Assembly (NCBI GenBank): GCA_003731675.1
Contig: RCNQ01000212.1
Location: forward strand, 1-10,583
Direction of reading: 5' to 3'
DNA: 10,583 bases
Source of the DNA: Bacteroidetes/Chlorobi group bacterium ChocPot_Mid
GTDB lineage: Bacteria; Bacteroidota; Ignavibacteria; Kapaibacteriales; UBA2268
A program made the translations under genes and the position numbers. The notes under the pieces were generated by a model. The model was not told where the DNA came from. It was given only the letters and a program-made list of their open reading frames with translations, and searched no databases. Below, piece after piece: positions 1 to 6,992 of this stretch. How positions within the stretch are numbered: position 1 is the stretch's first letter; every line of letters begins with the position of its first letter.

Positions 1-761
1 TTCCAATTAGGATTTCTTAAAAGTGCGGCAGGATGGTATGTAACAAGCATTTTAATTCCATGATATTCTAACACCGAACCTCTGATATCTCCCATTTTAT
101 GTGTTTTTTTAAGTAGGCAATCTACGGCAGTTAATCCTAATGCAAGAATAAAAGCTGGTTTAATCAGTTCTATTTGCTTTTTTAGAAATGGCTCACACTC
201 ATTTTCTTCGGAAGCGAATGGTTTTCTATTATTAGGCGGTCTGCATTTTAAAATATTCGCAATATAAACTTCATCTCTTTCGAGTTTGATTGCTGCTAAT
301 ATTTTTGTCAAAAGCTGACCTGCTTTTCCAACAAATGGTTTGCCTTGTTCATCTTCGTCTGCACCTGGTGCTTCTCCTATTACCATTATATCAGCATTGG
401 GATTACCTGTTCCAAAAACGAAGTTGGTTCTTGTTTTGCTTAAAGGGCATTTTTGGCAATTGTGAATATTTTTATAAAGTTCTTCAAGCGTTTTGGAATC
501 TTTCCAATTAATTTGAATTCCGTTGGATACATTGATGTTTGGCTCACCTGAAATTTCTATGATATCATCTGAGTCAGTTTTTGATATGAGAGAATCTGGT
601 TTTGGAATTTCTTTGACATTATTGTTGTGCACAATTGTTTTTTTCACTTTGTTGGGTAACTTATTTTTTTTCTTTGTCTTTTCAAGAAAAAGCACTTCAC
701 CATACTGTTCTTTGACAGATTCAAAGTAATTATCTATTTTATCAATGATATGTTCAGACAT
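1..761 (-). CDS. Uracil-DNA glycosylase, family 4 (Fe-S type), C-terminus cut by window edge
   Basis: The gene starts at the ATG at 761 and stays open for 253 codons to the window edge. It is a family 4 uracil-DNA glycosylase, which removes uracil (from cytosine deamination) from DNA in base-excision repair. Visible motifs are GEAPGADED (residues 129-137), the following GKPFVGKAGQLL uracil-pocket segment, and TYHPAALLRNP (241-251) with the conserved His. Four cysteines (102, 105, 173, 189) in a C-x2-C...C-x15-C pattern match the [4Fe-4S] ligands of the family, and KCRPPNNR surrounds the third. Residues 1 to about 95 form a polar, lysine-rich extension (for example around 28-42) that minimal family 4 enzymes lack. 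The usual end of the family lies shortly beyond the HPAALLR motif, so only a short tail is missing. It lies on the same strand 101 nt after buk. No clear Shine-Dalgarno sequence precedes the start, so the exact N-terminus is less certain than the identity. Confidence 0.93.
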   Translation of the reverse strand, partial: MSEHIIDKIDNYFESVKEQYGEVLFLEKTKKKNKLPNKVKKTIVHNNNVKEIPKPDSLISKTDSDDIIEISGEPNINVSNGIQINWKDSKTLEELYKNIHNCQKCPLSKTRTNFVFGTGNPNADIMVIGEAPGADEDEQGKPFVGKAGQLLTKILAAIKLERDEVYIANILKCRPPNNRKPFASEENECEPFLKKQIELIKPAFILALGLTAVDCLLKKTHKMGDIRGSVLEYHGIKMLVTYHPAALLRNPNW

Positions 762-783
762 TTATAACCATTAAGTAAATATA

Positions 784-801
784 AAGCTACAAAAATAGCT
801 T
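784..801 (-). terminator. Second weak hairpin between buk and the uracil-DNA glycosylase gene
   Basis: The arms AAGCTA (784-789) and TAGCTT (796-801) flank a 6-nt loop. Read on the minus strand, the right arm is followed by a T-rich run (TTATATTTACTT). This could be a weak intrinsic terminator of the fermentation operon, just upstream of the glycosylase start. The stem is only 6 bp, so support is thin. Confidence 0.25.
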
Positions 802-840
802 GTAATGAAGAGATAACAAAATAAGTATGAAATATATTTG

Positions 841-865
841 TAACTTTATTATAAAAATAAAGTTA
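841..865 (-). terminator. Weak AT-rich hairpin at the end of buk
   Basis: A perfect 9-bp inverted repeat (TAACTTTAT at 841-849, ATAAAGTTA at 857-865) has a 7-nt loop and includes the buk stop codon. The stem contains only one G-C pair and no clean T-tract follows it on the minus strand, so it is at best a weak terminator or a 3'-end stabiliser. In DNA this AT-rich it could also be chance. Confidence 0.25.
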
Positions 866-1933
866 ATTATAGTCACGAATTTCGAGTTCACCCTTAAGAG
901 CGTAATATACGCCTTCAGCTAAAGCTTTCATTTCATCTTCACCGGGATAGATATGAATCGGGGCAATAAATGACACTCTTTCCTTAATCCATTCAATAAG
1001 CATAGCTGAATTAGCTAATCCACCTGTAATCAATATGGCATCAATTTCTCCTTTTAATACAGTAGAGTAAGCACCAATATCTTTAGCTATCTGATAAGCC
1101 ATACTCTCATATATATTTTTATCTTTTTGACTACCTTTTGTTATTCTTTGTTCGACTTCATTTGCATTATTTGTTCCGAGATAAGCGACTAGCCCACCTT
1201 TGCCTGTAATCATTTTTCTGACTTCGTGAAGCTCGTATTTTCTTGAAAAGCATAATTTGACTAATGCTCCGATTGGGACAGTTCCTGCTCTTTCAGGTGA
1301 GAAGGGTCCTTCTCCGTCGAGTCCGTTATTGACATCAACCACTCGACCATGCTTATGGGCGCCGATTGTAATACCACCACCAAGATGGACAACAATGAGA
1401 TTTAATTCTTCGTATTTCTTGCCAATTTCGCGAGCAAATCTTCTTGCAACGGCTTTTTGATTCAAAGCATGAAATATACTGATTCTCGGAAGTTCAGGAC
1501 ATCCTGAAGGTCTTGCAATATCATCTAATTCATCAACAACTACAGGGTCAACAATAAAAGCGTTAACATCATTACCTATTTCTTTTGCAATGCAATCTGC
1601 GAGAATACCTCCTAAGTTGGAAGCATGTTCACCCAAAATTTCTTTTCTGAGGTCTTCAATAAGTATATCATTAACTTTGTAAACTCCACCTGGAATTGGT
1701 TTGAGTAATCCACCTCTGCCTACGACAACATTAATAGAACTGACTGGAATATGTTCTTTTTCTAAAACTTCGATGAGTATTTTTTTTCTGAAATCGTATT
1801 GGTCAATTATTTTGCTATAAAGAGCAAGTTCATCGGTGCTATGTCTGATTGTCTGAGTGAATATTTCATTTAGTTCGTCAAAAACTGAAATTTTGGTAGA
1901 TGTAGAGCCGGGATTAATAGCTAAAATTCTCAT
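863..1933 (-). CDS. buk: Butyrate kinase
   Basis: This 356-residue protein belongs to the acetate/butyrate kinase branch of the ASKHA fold. It transfers phosphate from butyryl-phosphate (or branched-chain acyl-phosphates) to ADP, giving ATP and the free acid in the cytosol. The N-terminal phosphate-binding signature INPGSTSTK (residues 6-14) is intact. So are HLGGGITIGAH (183-193), GEGPFSPERAG (207-217, typical of butyrate rather than acetate kinases) and the C-terminal ILITGGLA segment. Length is normal for the family (about 355-360). The start is supported by AAGGA a few bases upstream. It follows ptb by 18 nt, the same ptb-buk order as in clostridial butyrate producers, and is the last gene of the five-gene cluster. 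The substrate may be butyrate, isobutyrate or isovalerate; sequence alone does not decide. It is a distant paralogue of ackA in the same cluster. Confidence 0.95.
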   Translation of the reverse strand: MRILAINPGSTSTKISVFDELNEIFTQTIRHSTDELALYSKIIDQYDFRKKILIEVLEKEHIPVSSINVVVGRGGLLKPIPGGVYKVNDILIEDLRKEILGEHASNLGGILADCIAKEIGNDVNAFIVDPVVVDELDDIARPSGCPELPRISIFHALNQKAVARRFAREIGKKYEELNLIVVHLGGGITIGAHKHGRVVDVNNGLDGEGPFSPERAGTVPIGALVKLCFSRKYELHEVRKMITGKGGLVAYLGTNNANEVEQRITKGSQKDKNIYESMAYQIAKDIGAYSTVLKGEIDAILITGGLANSAMLIEWIKERVSFIAPIHIYPGEDEMKALAEGVYYALKGELEIRDYN

Positions 1934-1951
1934 TATTTTCCTTATTAATTA

Positions 1952-2848
1952 TCAGTAAGATGCGGCAAGGGCAATTGACATAAGTTTGCTTCTGTCTGAA
2001 TCAGCCCTTGATGTTAGAACAATCGGAGCTGTTGCTCCTAATATAATTGCAGCAACTACTGCATTCCCAAAATATGTAAAACTTTTATAAAGAACATTTC
2101 CAGCTTCAATATCGGGGACTAAGAGTAGGTCTGAATCTCCTGCAACATCGCTGACAATTCCTTTGTGATGAGTTGCTTCTTCAGAAACAGCATTGTCAAA
2201 GGCGAGTGGACCATCAACGATACAACCTTTTATTTGTTTTCTCTTATTCATCATTGTTAACAATGCAGCATCAAGAGTTGCAGGCATTTTAGGATTAACA
2301 GTTTCAACTGCGGCTAAAACTGCTACCTTGGGATTAGCTATTCCGAGTCTATGGAACATATCAATTGCATTGTTCAATATTGCAACTTTTTCTTCCAATG
2401 TTGGAGCGATATTTTGTGCTACATCGGTTAACGCAATTAATTTATGATAGTTTGGTGACTCAAAGAAACCAATATGACTTAATAACTGTCCTTTACGTAA
2501 TCCAATTTCTTTATCTAAAATTGCTCTTAAAAAATCAGCAGTTCCGACTAATCCTTTCATCAATATCTGAGCTTTGTTCTCTCTGACTAATTGTACAGCT
2601 ATTCTGCTTGCTTGAGCAGGTATTTCTTCGTTGAGAATTTCAACATTAGATAAATCAAAATTAATTTTATTAGCAATTTTCACAATTTCTGATTTACAGC
2701 CAACTAAAATTGCATCGCAAATTCCTTCTTTCATAGCCGAAGCCACAGCTTCCAGTACGGGTTGGTCTTCTGCTGCAGCGACAGCAATTTTCTTCTTCGG
2801 TTTGCTTTTAGCTATTTCAATAAATGTATTTAAAGATTTTAAAATCAT
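1952..2848 (-). CDS. ptb: Phosphate butyryltransferase
   Basis: The protein has 298 residues from the ATG at 2848 and belongs to the phosphate acetyl/butyryltransferase family. It swaps CoA of butyryl-CoA for phosphate, giving butyryl-phosphate for the adjacent kinase. Family landmarks are KKKIAVAAAEDQPVLEAV near the N-terminus, MKGLVGTADFLRAIL, LLSHIGFFE, the VDGPLAFDNAVS motif and a glycine/alanine-rich C-terminus. The frame stays open to an ATG at 2896, but that would overlap the lyase gene by 35 nt and add a 16-residue tail unlike the family. GGAG five bases before the ATG at 2848 decides the start. The stop is TGA at 1952-1954. It lies 13 nt after the lyase gene and 18 nt before buk. Likely substrates are C4 to branched C5 acyl-CoAs. 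It is a paralogue of the pta two genes upstream. Confidence 0.94.
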   Translation of the reverse strand: MILKSLNTFIEIAKSKPKKKIAVAAAEDQPVLEAVASAMKEGICDAILVGCKSEIVKIANKINFDLSNVEILNEEIPAQASRIAVQLVRENKAQILMKGLVGTADFLRAILDKEIGLRKGQLLSHIGFFESPNYHKLIALTDVAQNIAPTLEEKVAILNNAIDMFHRLGIANPKVAVLAAVETVNPKMPATLDAALLTMMNKRKQIKGCIVDGPLAFDNAVSEEATHHKGIVSDVAGDSDLLLVPDIEAGNVLYKSFTYFGNAVVAAIILGATAPIVLTSRADSDRSKLMSIALAASY

Positions 2849-2853
2849 TTTTT

Positions 2854-2857
2854 CTCC
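2854..2857 (-). promoter_or_regulatory. Ribosome binding site fixing the ptb start
   Basis: GGAG on the minus strand stands 5 nt before the ATG at 2848, within the 13-nt gap after the lyase stop codon. It supports the shorter 298-residue form of ptb over the longer reading frame from 2896. Confidence 0.7.
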
Positions 2858-2861
2858 ATGA

Positions 2862-4385
2862 TTATTCCAGACTTCCGATTTCAGATTCAACAGCATCTAA
2901 TATTTTTCCAGATTTAACTAATTCCTTCATAGTTGTATGGTCTTTATATAAAGGTCTGTCAATATCGAGAAAATCAACATATTCTCTAATAATTTCCTTG
3001 GCTTTTTTAACTCCTTTGCCAAAATTAAATTCGCGGAAATCAAGCGCTTGTGCTGCTGCCATAAGTTCAATGCCGATTATACCGTAAGCATTGTCAAGTA
3101 TTTGTCCATTTTTGATAGCTGTATTCATACCCATTGAAACGAAGTCTTCTTGGTCAGCTGCGGCAGGAATTGACTGAATAGATGCGGGAGTTGACAAAAT
3201 TCTTTGCTCGACAATGAGCATATCTGCTGTATATTGGCTAAGCATCATACCTGAAAACATACCAGCACCTTTTGTGAGGAAAGCAGGTAACCCTACACTC
3301 AAAGCAGGATTCAAAAGACGATTTAATCTTCTTTCTGACAAAACACTAACCATTGTTATTGAAGCACCAGCCATATCCATTGGCAATGCAACAGGTGTAC
3401 CCTGGAAATTTGCACCAGATAAAGCAACATCATCTTCAGGTATAAAAATCGGATTATCACCAACTCCGTTTAATTCAGTTTCGACCTGAGAGCGTGCCCA
3501 CCTGATAGCATCGTGAGCGGCTCCTATAACCTGAGGTGTAGAACGCATTGAGTAAGCGTCCTGAACTTTCGTTTTCATTTTGCCTGTTACAAGGTCGCTT
3601 CCTTCAAGGATTTTTTTAATTGCTTTTGCACTTCTTTGAGCTCCTTTGAATCCACGTATCTCGTGAATTCTGATATCATAAGGTTTCATGTTTGCAAGCA
3701 GAGCCTCAAGTGACATTGCCGCGGCGATTTCAGCATGTTTTAAAAATCTATTGAAATCATAAAGATGTATTGCACTCATTGCTGTTAAAAGATTCGAACC
3801 GTTGATTGTTGCCAAACCATCTCTTGCCTGTAAACCTGGAATTGGAATGCCTGCTTTTTGGAAAGCAATATGACCGGGATATCTTTCTCCCTGGAAAAAA
3901 GCTTCCCCTTCACCCATCATAAGTAATGCAATTTGAGACATTGGAGCCAAATCACCACATGCTCCGACAGAACCTTTCTGACATACAACAGGAGTCACAC
4001 CTTTGTTCAGCATTTCAATCAAGGTCTGTGTGATTTCTAAGCGACATCCTGAGTTACCGTGAGCATGAACATTTGCCCTGCCAGTCATAGCTCCACGGAC
4101 ATATTCTATTGGTGCAGGGTCACCGATTCCAGCTGAATGATTATATATTAAATATTTTTGGAAATCTTTAACCTGGTCATCATTTAAAACAATTTCAGAG
4201 AATTCTCCTATACCAGTATTTACACCGTACATAATCTCGTGTGCTTTAATTTTCTTTTCAAGCATTGTACGACATTTGTGAATTTTATCAACAGAACTTG
4301 GGTGTAGCTCAACTTTCTCATTGTTTCTGGCGACAGAAACAACTTTTTCTATTGTCAAATCATTGCCATTTAATATAATACTCAT
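2862..4385 (-). CDS. hutH: Aromatic amino acid/histidine ammonia-lyase (MIO family) with Ala-Cys-Gly triad
   Basis: This 507-residue, full-length member of the HAL/PAL/TAL family eliminates ammonia from an aromatic amino acid using an MIO electrophile formed from its own backbone. Numbering runs close to Pseudomonas putida histidine ammonia-lyase, and the catalytic set is present: Tyr53 in YGVNTGIG, His83, Asn195 in INGSN, Gln275/Tyr278/Arg281 in VQDAYSMR, GDNP near 309-312, and Glu413 in DQEDFVSM. The cofactor triad GACGDLAP has Cys at 143 where the family normally has Ser. The specificity pair is Asn82-His83 (Ser-His in histidine lyases, His-Leu in tyrosine lyases), so His83 favours a histidine-type substrate without proving it. 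No other hut gene is in the window. AAGG precedes the ATG. The gene sits between pta and ptb in one operon, suggesting a role in amino acid fermentation. The symbol hutH is tentative. Confidence 0.88.
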   Translation of the reverse strand: MSIILNGNDLTIEKVVSVARNNEKVELHPSSVDKIHKCRTMLEKKIKAHEIMYGVNTGIGEFSEIVLNDDQVKDFQKYLIYNHSAGIGDPAPIEYVRGAMTGRANVHAHGNSGCRLEITQTLIEMLNKGVTPVVCQKGSVGACGDLAPMSQIALLMMGEGEAFFQGERYPGHIAFQKAGIPIPGLQARDGLATINGSNLLTAMSAIHLYDFNRFLKHAEIAAAMSLEALLANMKPYDIRIHEIRGFKGAQRSAKAIKKILEGSDLVTGKMKTKVQDAYSMRSTPQVIGAAHDAIRWARSQVETELNGVGDNPIFIPEDDVALSGANFQGTPVALPMDMAGASITMVSVLSERRLNRLLNPALSVGLPAFLTKGAGMFSGMMLSQYTADMLIVEQRILSTPASIQSIPAAADQEDFVSMGMNTAIKNGQILDNAYGIIGIELMAAAQALDFREFNFGKGVKKAKEIIREYVDFLDIDRPLYKDHTTMKELVKSGKILDAVESEIGSLE

Positions 4386-4430
4386 TTCAAACCTTAAACA
4401 TTAAAAAATAGAATATGGTTAAATATTTTA

Positions 4431-5411
4431 TTACGCTTTAGCCATTAGCGTACAGATTGCAGCAACATTTACCATATCGTCAGCACTGCAACCTCTTGAC
4501 AAATCACAGTATGGTTTTCTCAAACCTTGAACGATAGGACCAACTGCTTCAGCTCCGGCTAAACGTTCTGTTAATTTATACCCAATATTACCTGAATTTA
4601 AATCTGGGAAAATTAAAACATTTGCTTTTCCTGCAACTGTCGAACCTGGGAATTTTCTTTCTCCGATTGAAGGGATGATAGCTGCGTCAAGTTGCATTTC
4701 TCCATCTGACGGAATTTCGGGTGCTTTTTGTTTAACGATCTTAGTGGCATTTTGCACTTTCTCTACATCCGGGTGAACGGCACTGCCATTTGTCGAGAAC
4801 GAGAGCATAGCCACTCTTGGTTCTTCACCTGTAACAGCTTTGAAATTGATAGCTGAGGAAATAGCTATGTCTGCTAATTGAGCTTCGGTTGGGTCAGGGT
4901 TAACGGCACAATCTGCAAAACATAGCAATTTGTCAGGAAATACCATTACGAAAAAACTACTGACTATGGAAATTCCTTCGGCTACGCCAACTGTATGGAT
5001 TGCAGCTCTCATAACGTTTCCTGTTGAAGAGACATTACCACCAACTACTGCTTTGACTCTGTCCGTTTCAAGAAGTAATCCTGCAAAATACAATGGATCC
5101 TTAATAGTTTCGGTAGCTTGTTCTTCAGTCATTCCTTTGGATTTTCGTTTTTCAAACAAAAGTTTTGAAAATTCATTAGTCAATTCAGAATCTTCAGGAT
5201 TGTGGATTGTAATTCCTGAAATATCAATGTGATTGTCATTAGCAACCTTAACAATTTTCTCCGGATTACCAACCAGTACTGGTTGAGCGATTTTTTCATT
5301 TTTTAAAAAGATTGATGCTTTTAAAGTTCTTATATCATCAGCATCAGGAAAAGCAACTGTAAAATTTCTTGCTTTAGCTTTTGTTCTGATAGAATTAATA
5401 AAATCATTCAT
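4431..5411 (-). CDS. pta: Phosphate acetyltransferase (short, single-domain form)
   Basis: The protein has 326 residues, the length of the catalytic-domain-only phosphotransacetylases (about 320-335), and lacks the N-terminal regulatory half of the E. coli enzyme. It converts acetyl-CoA and phosphate to acetyl-phosphate and CoA in the cytosol. Landmarks are VAFPDADD near the N-terminus, GGNVSSTGNVMRAA, FADCAVNPDPTEAQLADIA, RVAMLSFSTNGSA, FPDLNSGNIGYKLTERLAG and the CDLSRGCSADDMVN motif (residues 302-315). In that motif Ser305 and Arg306 correspond to the active-site Ser-Arg of the Methanosarcina enzyme. AAGGA about nine bases upstream supports the start. It lies 48 nt after ackA and 45 nt before the lyase gene, so it is probably co-transcribed with both, giving a complete acetyl-CoA to acetate plus ATP route. 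Confidence 0.95.
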   Translation of the reverse strand: MNDFINSIRTKAKARNFTVAFPDADDIRTLKASIFLKNEKIAQPVLVGNPEKIVKVANDNHIDISGITIHNPEDSELTNEFSKLLFEKRKSKGMTEEQATETIKDPLYFAGLLLETDRVKAVVGGNVSSTGNVMRAAIHTVGVAEGISIVSSFFVMVFPDKLLCFADCAVNPDPTEAQLADIAISSAINFKAVTGEEPRVAMLSFSTNGSAVHPDVEKVQNATKIVKQKAPEIPSDGEMQLDAAIIPSIGERKFPGSTVAGKANVLIFPDLNSGNIGYKLTERLAGAEAVGPIVQGLRKPYCDLSRGCSADDMVNVAAICTLMAKA

Positions 5412-5459
5412 ATAATTATCCTTAATATATTTTTCTAAATTATTTAAAAGTGAATTATT

Positions 5460-6710
5460 TTAGTGCCAAGGTTTAGGAATATTTAAAACGACTCTGACAG
5501 TATCCCTTGCAAAGACAAGCTCTTCATTGGTTGGGATAACGTAAACAGCGATTTTACTATCCTCAGAACTAATTCGCATTTCTTTGCCACCGACTGCTTG
5601 TTTGTTGAGTTTCGGGTCAAGTTTTATACCCAGAAAGTCCAGGTTCTCGCAAGTTCTTTCGCGAATCTTTGCAGAATTTTCACCAATACCCGCAGAGAAA
5701 CAAATAGCATCACAGCAGTTCATTGAAGCGATATAAGCACCGATATATTTTTTAATTCTCTCGCAAAACATATCAACAGCAAGTTTCGCTCTTCTATCCT
5801 GATGTTCTTCGATTTCTTCGAGCAGATCTCTCATATCATTAGTTAAACCTGATATTCCTAAAACACCGGAGCGCTTATTTAATATTGAAAATACTTCATC
5901 AACAGAAGAACCTTCTTTGTGTGCCAGATATTCTATAACAGTTGGGTCAATATCACCGCAACGAGTTCCCATAACCAGACCTTCAAGTGGAGTGAAACCC
6001 ATGGACGTAGCTATGGAATTACCTGCTTTGATTGCACATGCGGAAGAACCATTTCCTAAGTGTAATGTGATTATATTGCAATTTTCCCTGTTAGTATTAG
6101 TTAATACTCTGTAGCGATATGCAATATATCTGTGAGATGTTCCATGGAAACCATATTTTCTTATTTTAAATCTTCTATAAAGTTGATAGGGAATAGCATA
6201 TAGATAAACTGATTCAGGCATTGTTGAGTGGAAAGCAGTATCAAAGACAGCTACTTGAGGTACACTTGGTCCAAATATTTCACGAGCTGCATAAATACCT
6301 TTCAGGTTGGCAGGATTGTGAAGTGGAGCCAAGTCAATGCAATCTTCAATTCCTTGAATTACTTCATTGTCAATTCTGCAAGAACTTTTAAACTTTTCAC
6401 CACCGTGCACTACACGATGACCAATAGCGTGGATATCTTCTAAGCCATTAATACCTGGAATTTCTGTTTCATCGGAAGTAACCCATTTCATAATATAGTT
6501 CAATGCGGCTCTATGGTCTCTTAGTGGCAATGCTTCTTTGACTGTAGGTTTCCCCTCAATCTGGAAAGTAACTAATGATTGACTACCTAATCTTTCAATC
6601 AATCCTTTTGCTAACATTACATCTTTGTCACTTTCAATTTTTTCCATATCAGTTTCAATAATCTGGAATTTCATTGAAGAACTACCACAATTAAATACAA
6701 TAACATTCAT
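5460..6710 (-). CDS. ackA: Acetate kinase
   Basis: This 416-residue acetate kinase (usual length about 400) interconverts acetyl-phosphate plus ADP with acetate plus ATP, the energy-yielding last step of acetate fermentation. Conserved residues are all visible: Asn7 in FNCGSSSMKF, Arg99 in GHRVVHGG, His131 in LAPLHNP, Asp157 in VFDTAFHSTMP, His189 and His193 in YGFHGTSH, the LHLGNGSSACAI phosphate loop (216-227), Arg250 in GTRCGDIDP, SAGIGENS, and the Glu pair in TNEEL near the C-terminus. The start ATG at 6710 is preceded by AAGG at a normal distance. It is the first gene of the minus-strand operon and faces the long AT-rich intergenic region where its promoter should be. Its remote paralogue buk ends the same cluster. 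Confidence 0.97.
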   Translation of the reverse strand: MNVIVFNCGSSSMKFQIIETDMEKIESDKDVMLAKGLIERLGSQSLVTFQIEGKPTVKEALPLRDHRAALNYIMKWVTSDETEIPGINGLEDIHAIGHRVVHGGEKFKSSCRIDNEVIQGIEDCIDLAPLHNPANLKGIYAAREIFGPSVPQVAVFDTAFHSTMPESVYLYAIPYQLYRRFKIRKYGFHGTSHRYIAYRYRVLTNTNRENCNIITLHLGNGSSACAIKAGNSIATSMGFTPLEGLVMGTRCGDIDPTVIEYLAHKEGSSVDEVFSILNKRSGVLGISGLTNDMRDLLEEIEEHQDRRAKLAVDMFCERIKKYIGAYIASMNCCDAICFSAGIGENSAKIRERTCENLDFLGIKLDPKLNKQAVGGKEMRISSEDSKIAVYVIPTNEELVFARDTVRVVLNIPKPWH

Positions 6711-6756
6711 AATTTTTAACCTTTTTATATATTCAAAAAAATATTTTCAATTTTTA

Positions 6757-6785
6757 ATTATAAAATATATATAATTTAAATTCTA
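6757..6785 (-). promoter_or_regulatory. Candidate ackA operon promoter
   Basis: On the minus strand a perfect TATAAT (6762-6757) is preceded, after 17 nt, by TAGAAT (6785-6780), a 3/6 match to TTGACA. Transcription would start about 40 nt before ackA. An alternative is the Bacteroidota-style -7 element TATATTTG at 6800-6793, matching TAnnTTTG but without a good -33 TTG. The AT bias makes both matches weak evidence. Confidence 0.3.
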
Positions 6786-6919
6786 AAAACTTCAAATATA
6801 TACAAAAACTTTGAATTGATAAAAAATGCCATAAAAAATATGTGCTTTTGAATGTAAATTAAGATGTTAAAATTCAAGTAATTATGAATTTATGAATTAT
6901 TTGAATTTGATACGTGGAA

Positions 6920-6948
6920 TTGTAACCAATATGTGTGATAAATTATAT
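6920..6948 (+). promoter_or_regulatory. Candidate promoter of the methyltransferase/MTHFR gene
   Basis: TTGTAA (6920-6925) and TTATAT (6943-6948) are separated by exactly 17 nt, a sigma-70-like pair placed about 45 nt before the ATG at 6993. A TAnnTTTG match (TATTTTTG, 6964-6971) lies closer to the start but lacks an upstream TTG. Spacing is good, but the matches are only partial and the region is highly AT-biased. Confidence 0.3.
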
Positions 6949-6992
6949 GTTCTTTATTTTCGTTATTTTTGTAAATAAATTGAAAATGCATT

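Larger units (their letters stand above)
6711..6992. promoter_or_regulatory. AT-rich divergent intergenic region, 282 nt
   Basis: This gap separates the outward-reading ackA operon (minus) and the homocysteine methyltransferase/MTHFR gene (plus), so it must hold both promoters. It is almost entirely A and T, with no plausible small gene and no GC-containing stems that would suggest a SAM or cobalamin riboswitch in front of the methyltransferase. Small repeats are present: an 8-bp tandem TATGAATT at 6883-6890 and 6891-6898, and the inverted pair TTCAAA (6791-6796)/TTTGAA (6810-6815). Either could be an operator, or background in such biased DNA. Confidence 0.6.

Noticed and set aside
290..729. 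Plus-strand open frames of about 70 codons with hydrophobic translations
   Set aside because: They lie antisense to the uracil-DNA glycosylase gene, whose motifs are unambiguous; the hydrophobicity is the shadow of a lysine/glutamate-rich gene in AT-rich DNA.
2849..2896. Longer ptb reading frame with an ATG at 2896
   Set aside because: It would overlap the lyase gene by 35 nt, and the added residues do not resemble the family. GGAG just before the ATG at 2848 and the family-like N-terminus favour the shorter form.
6711..6992. SAM or cobalamin riboswitch before the methyltransferase/MTHFR gene
   Set aside because: The intergenic region has almost no G or C and no paired helices or conserved boxes of these riboswitches.
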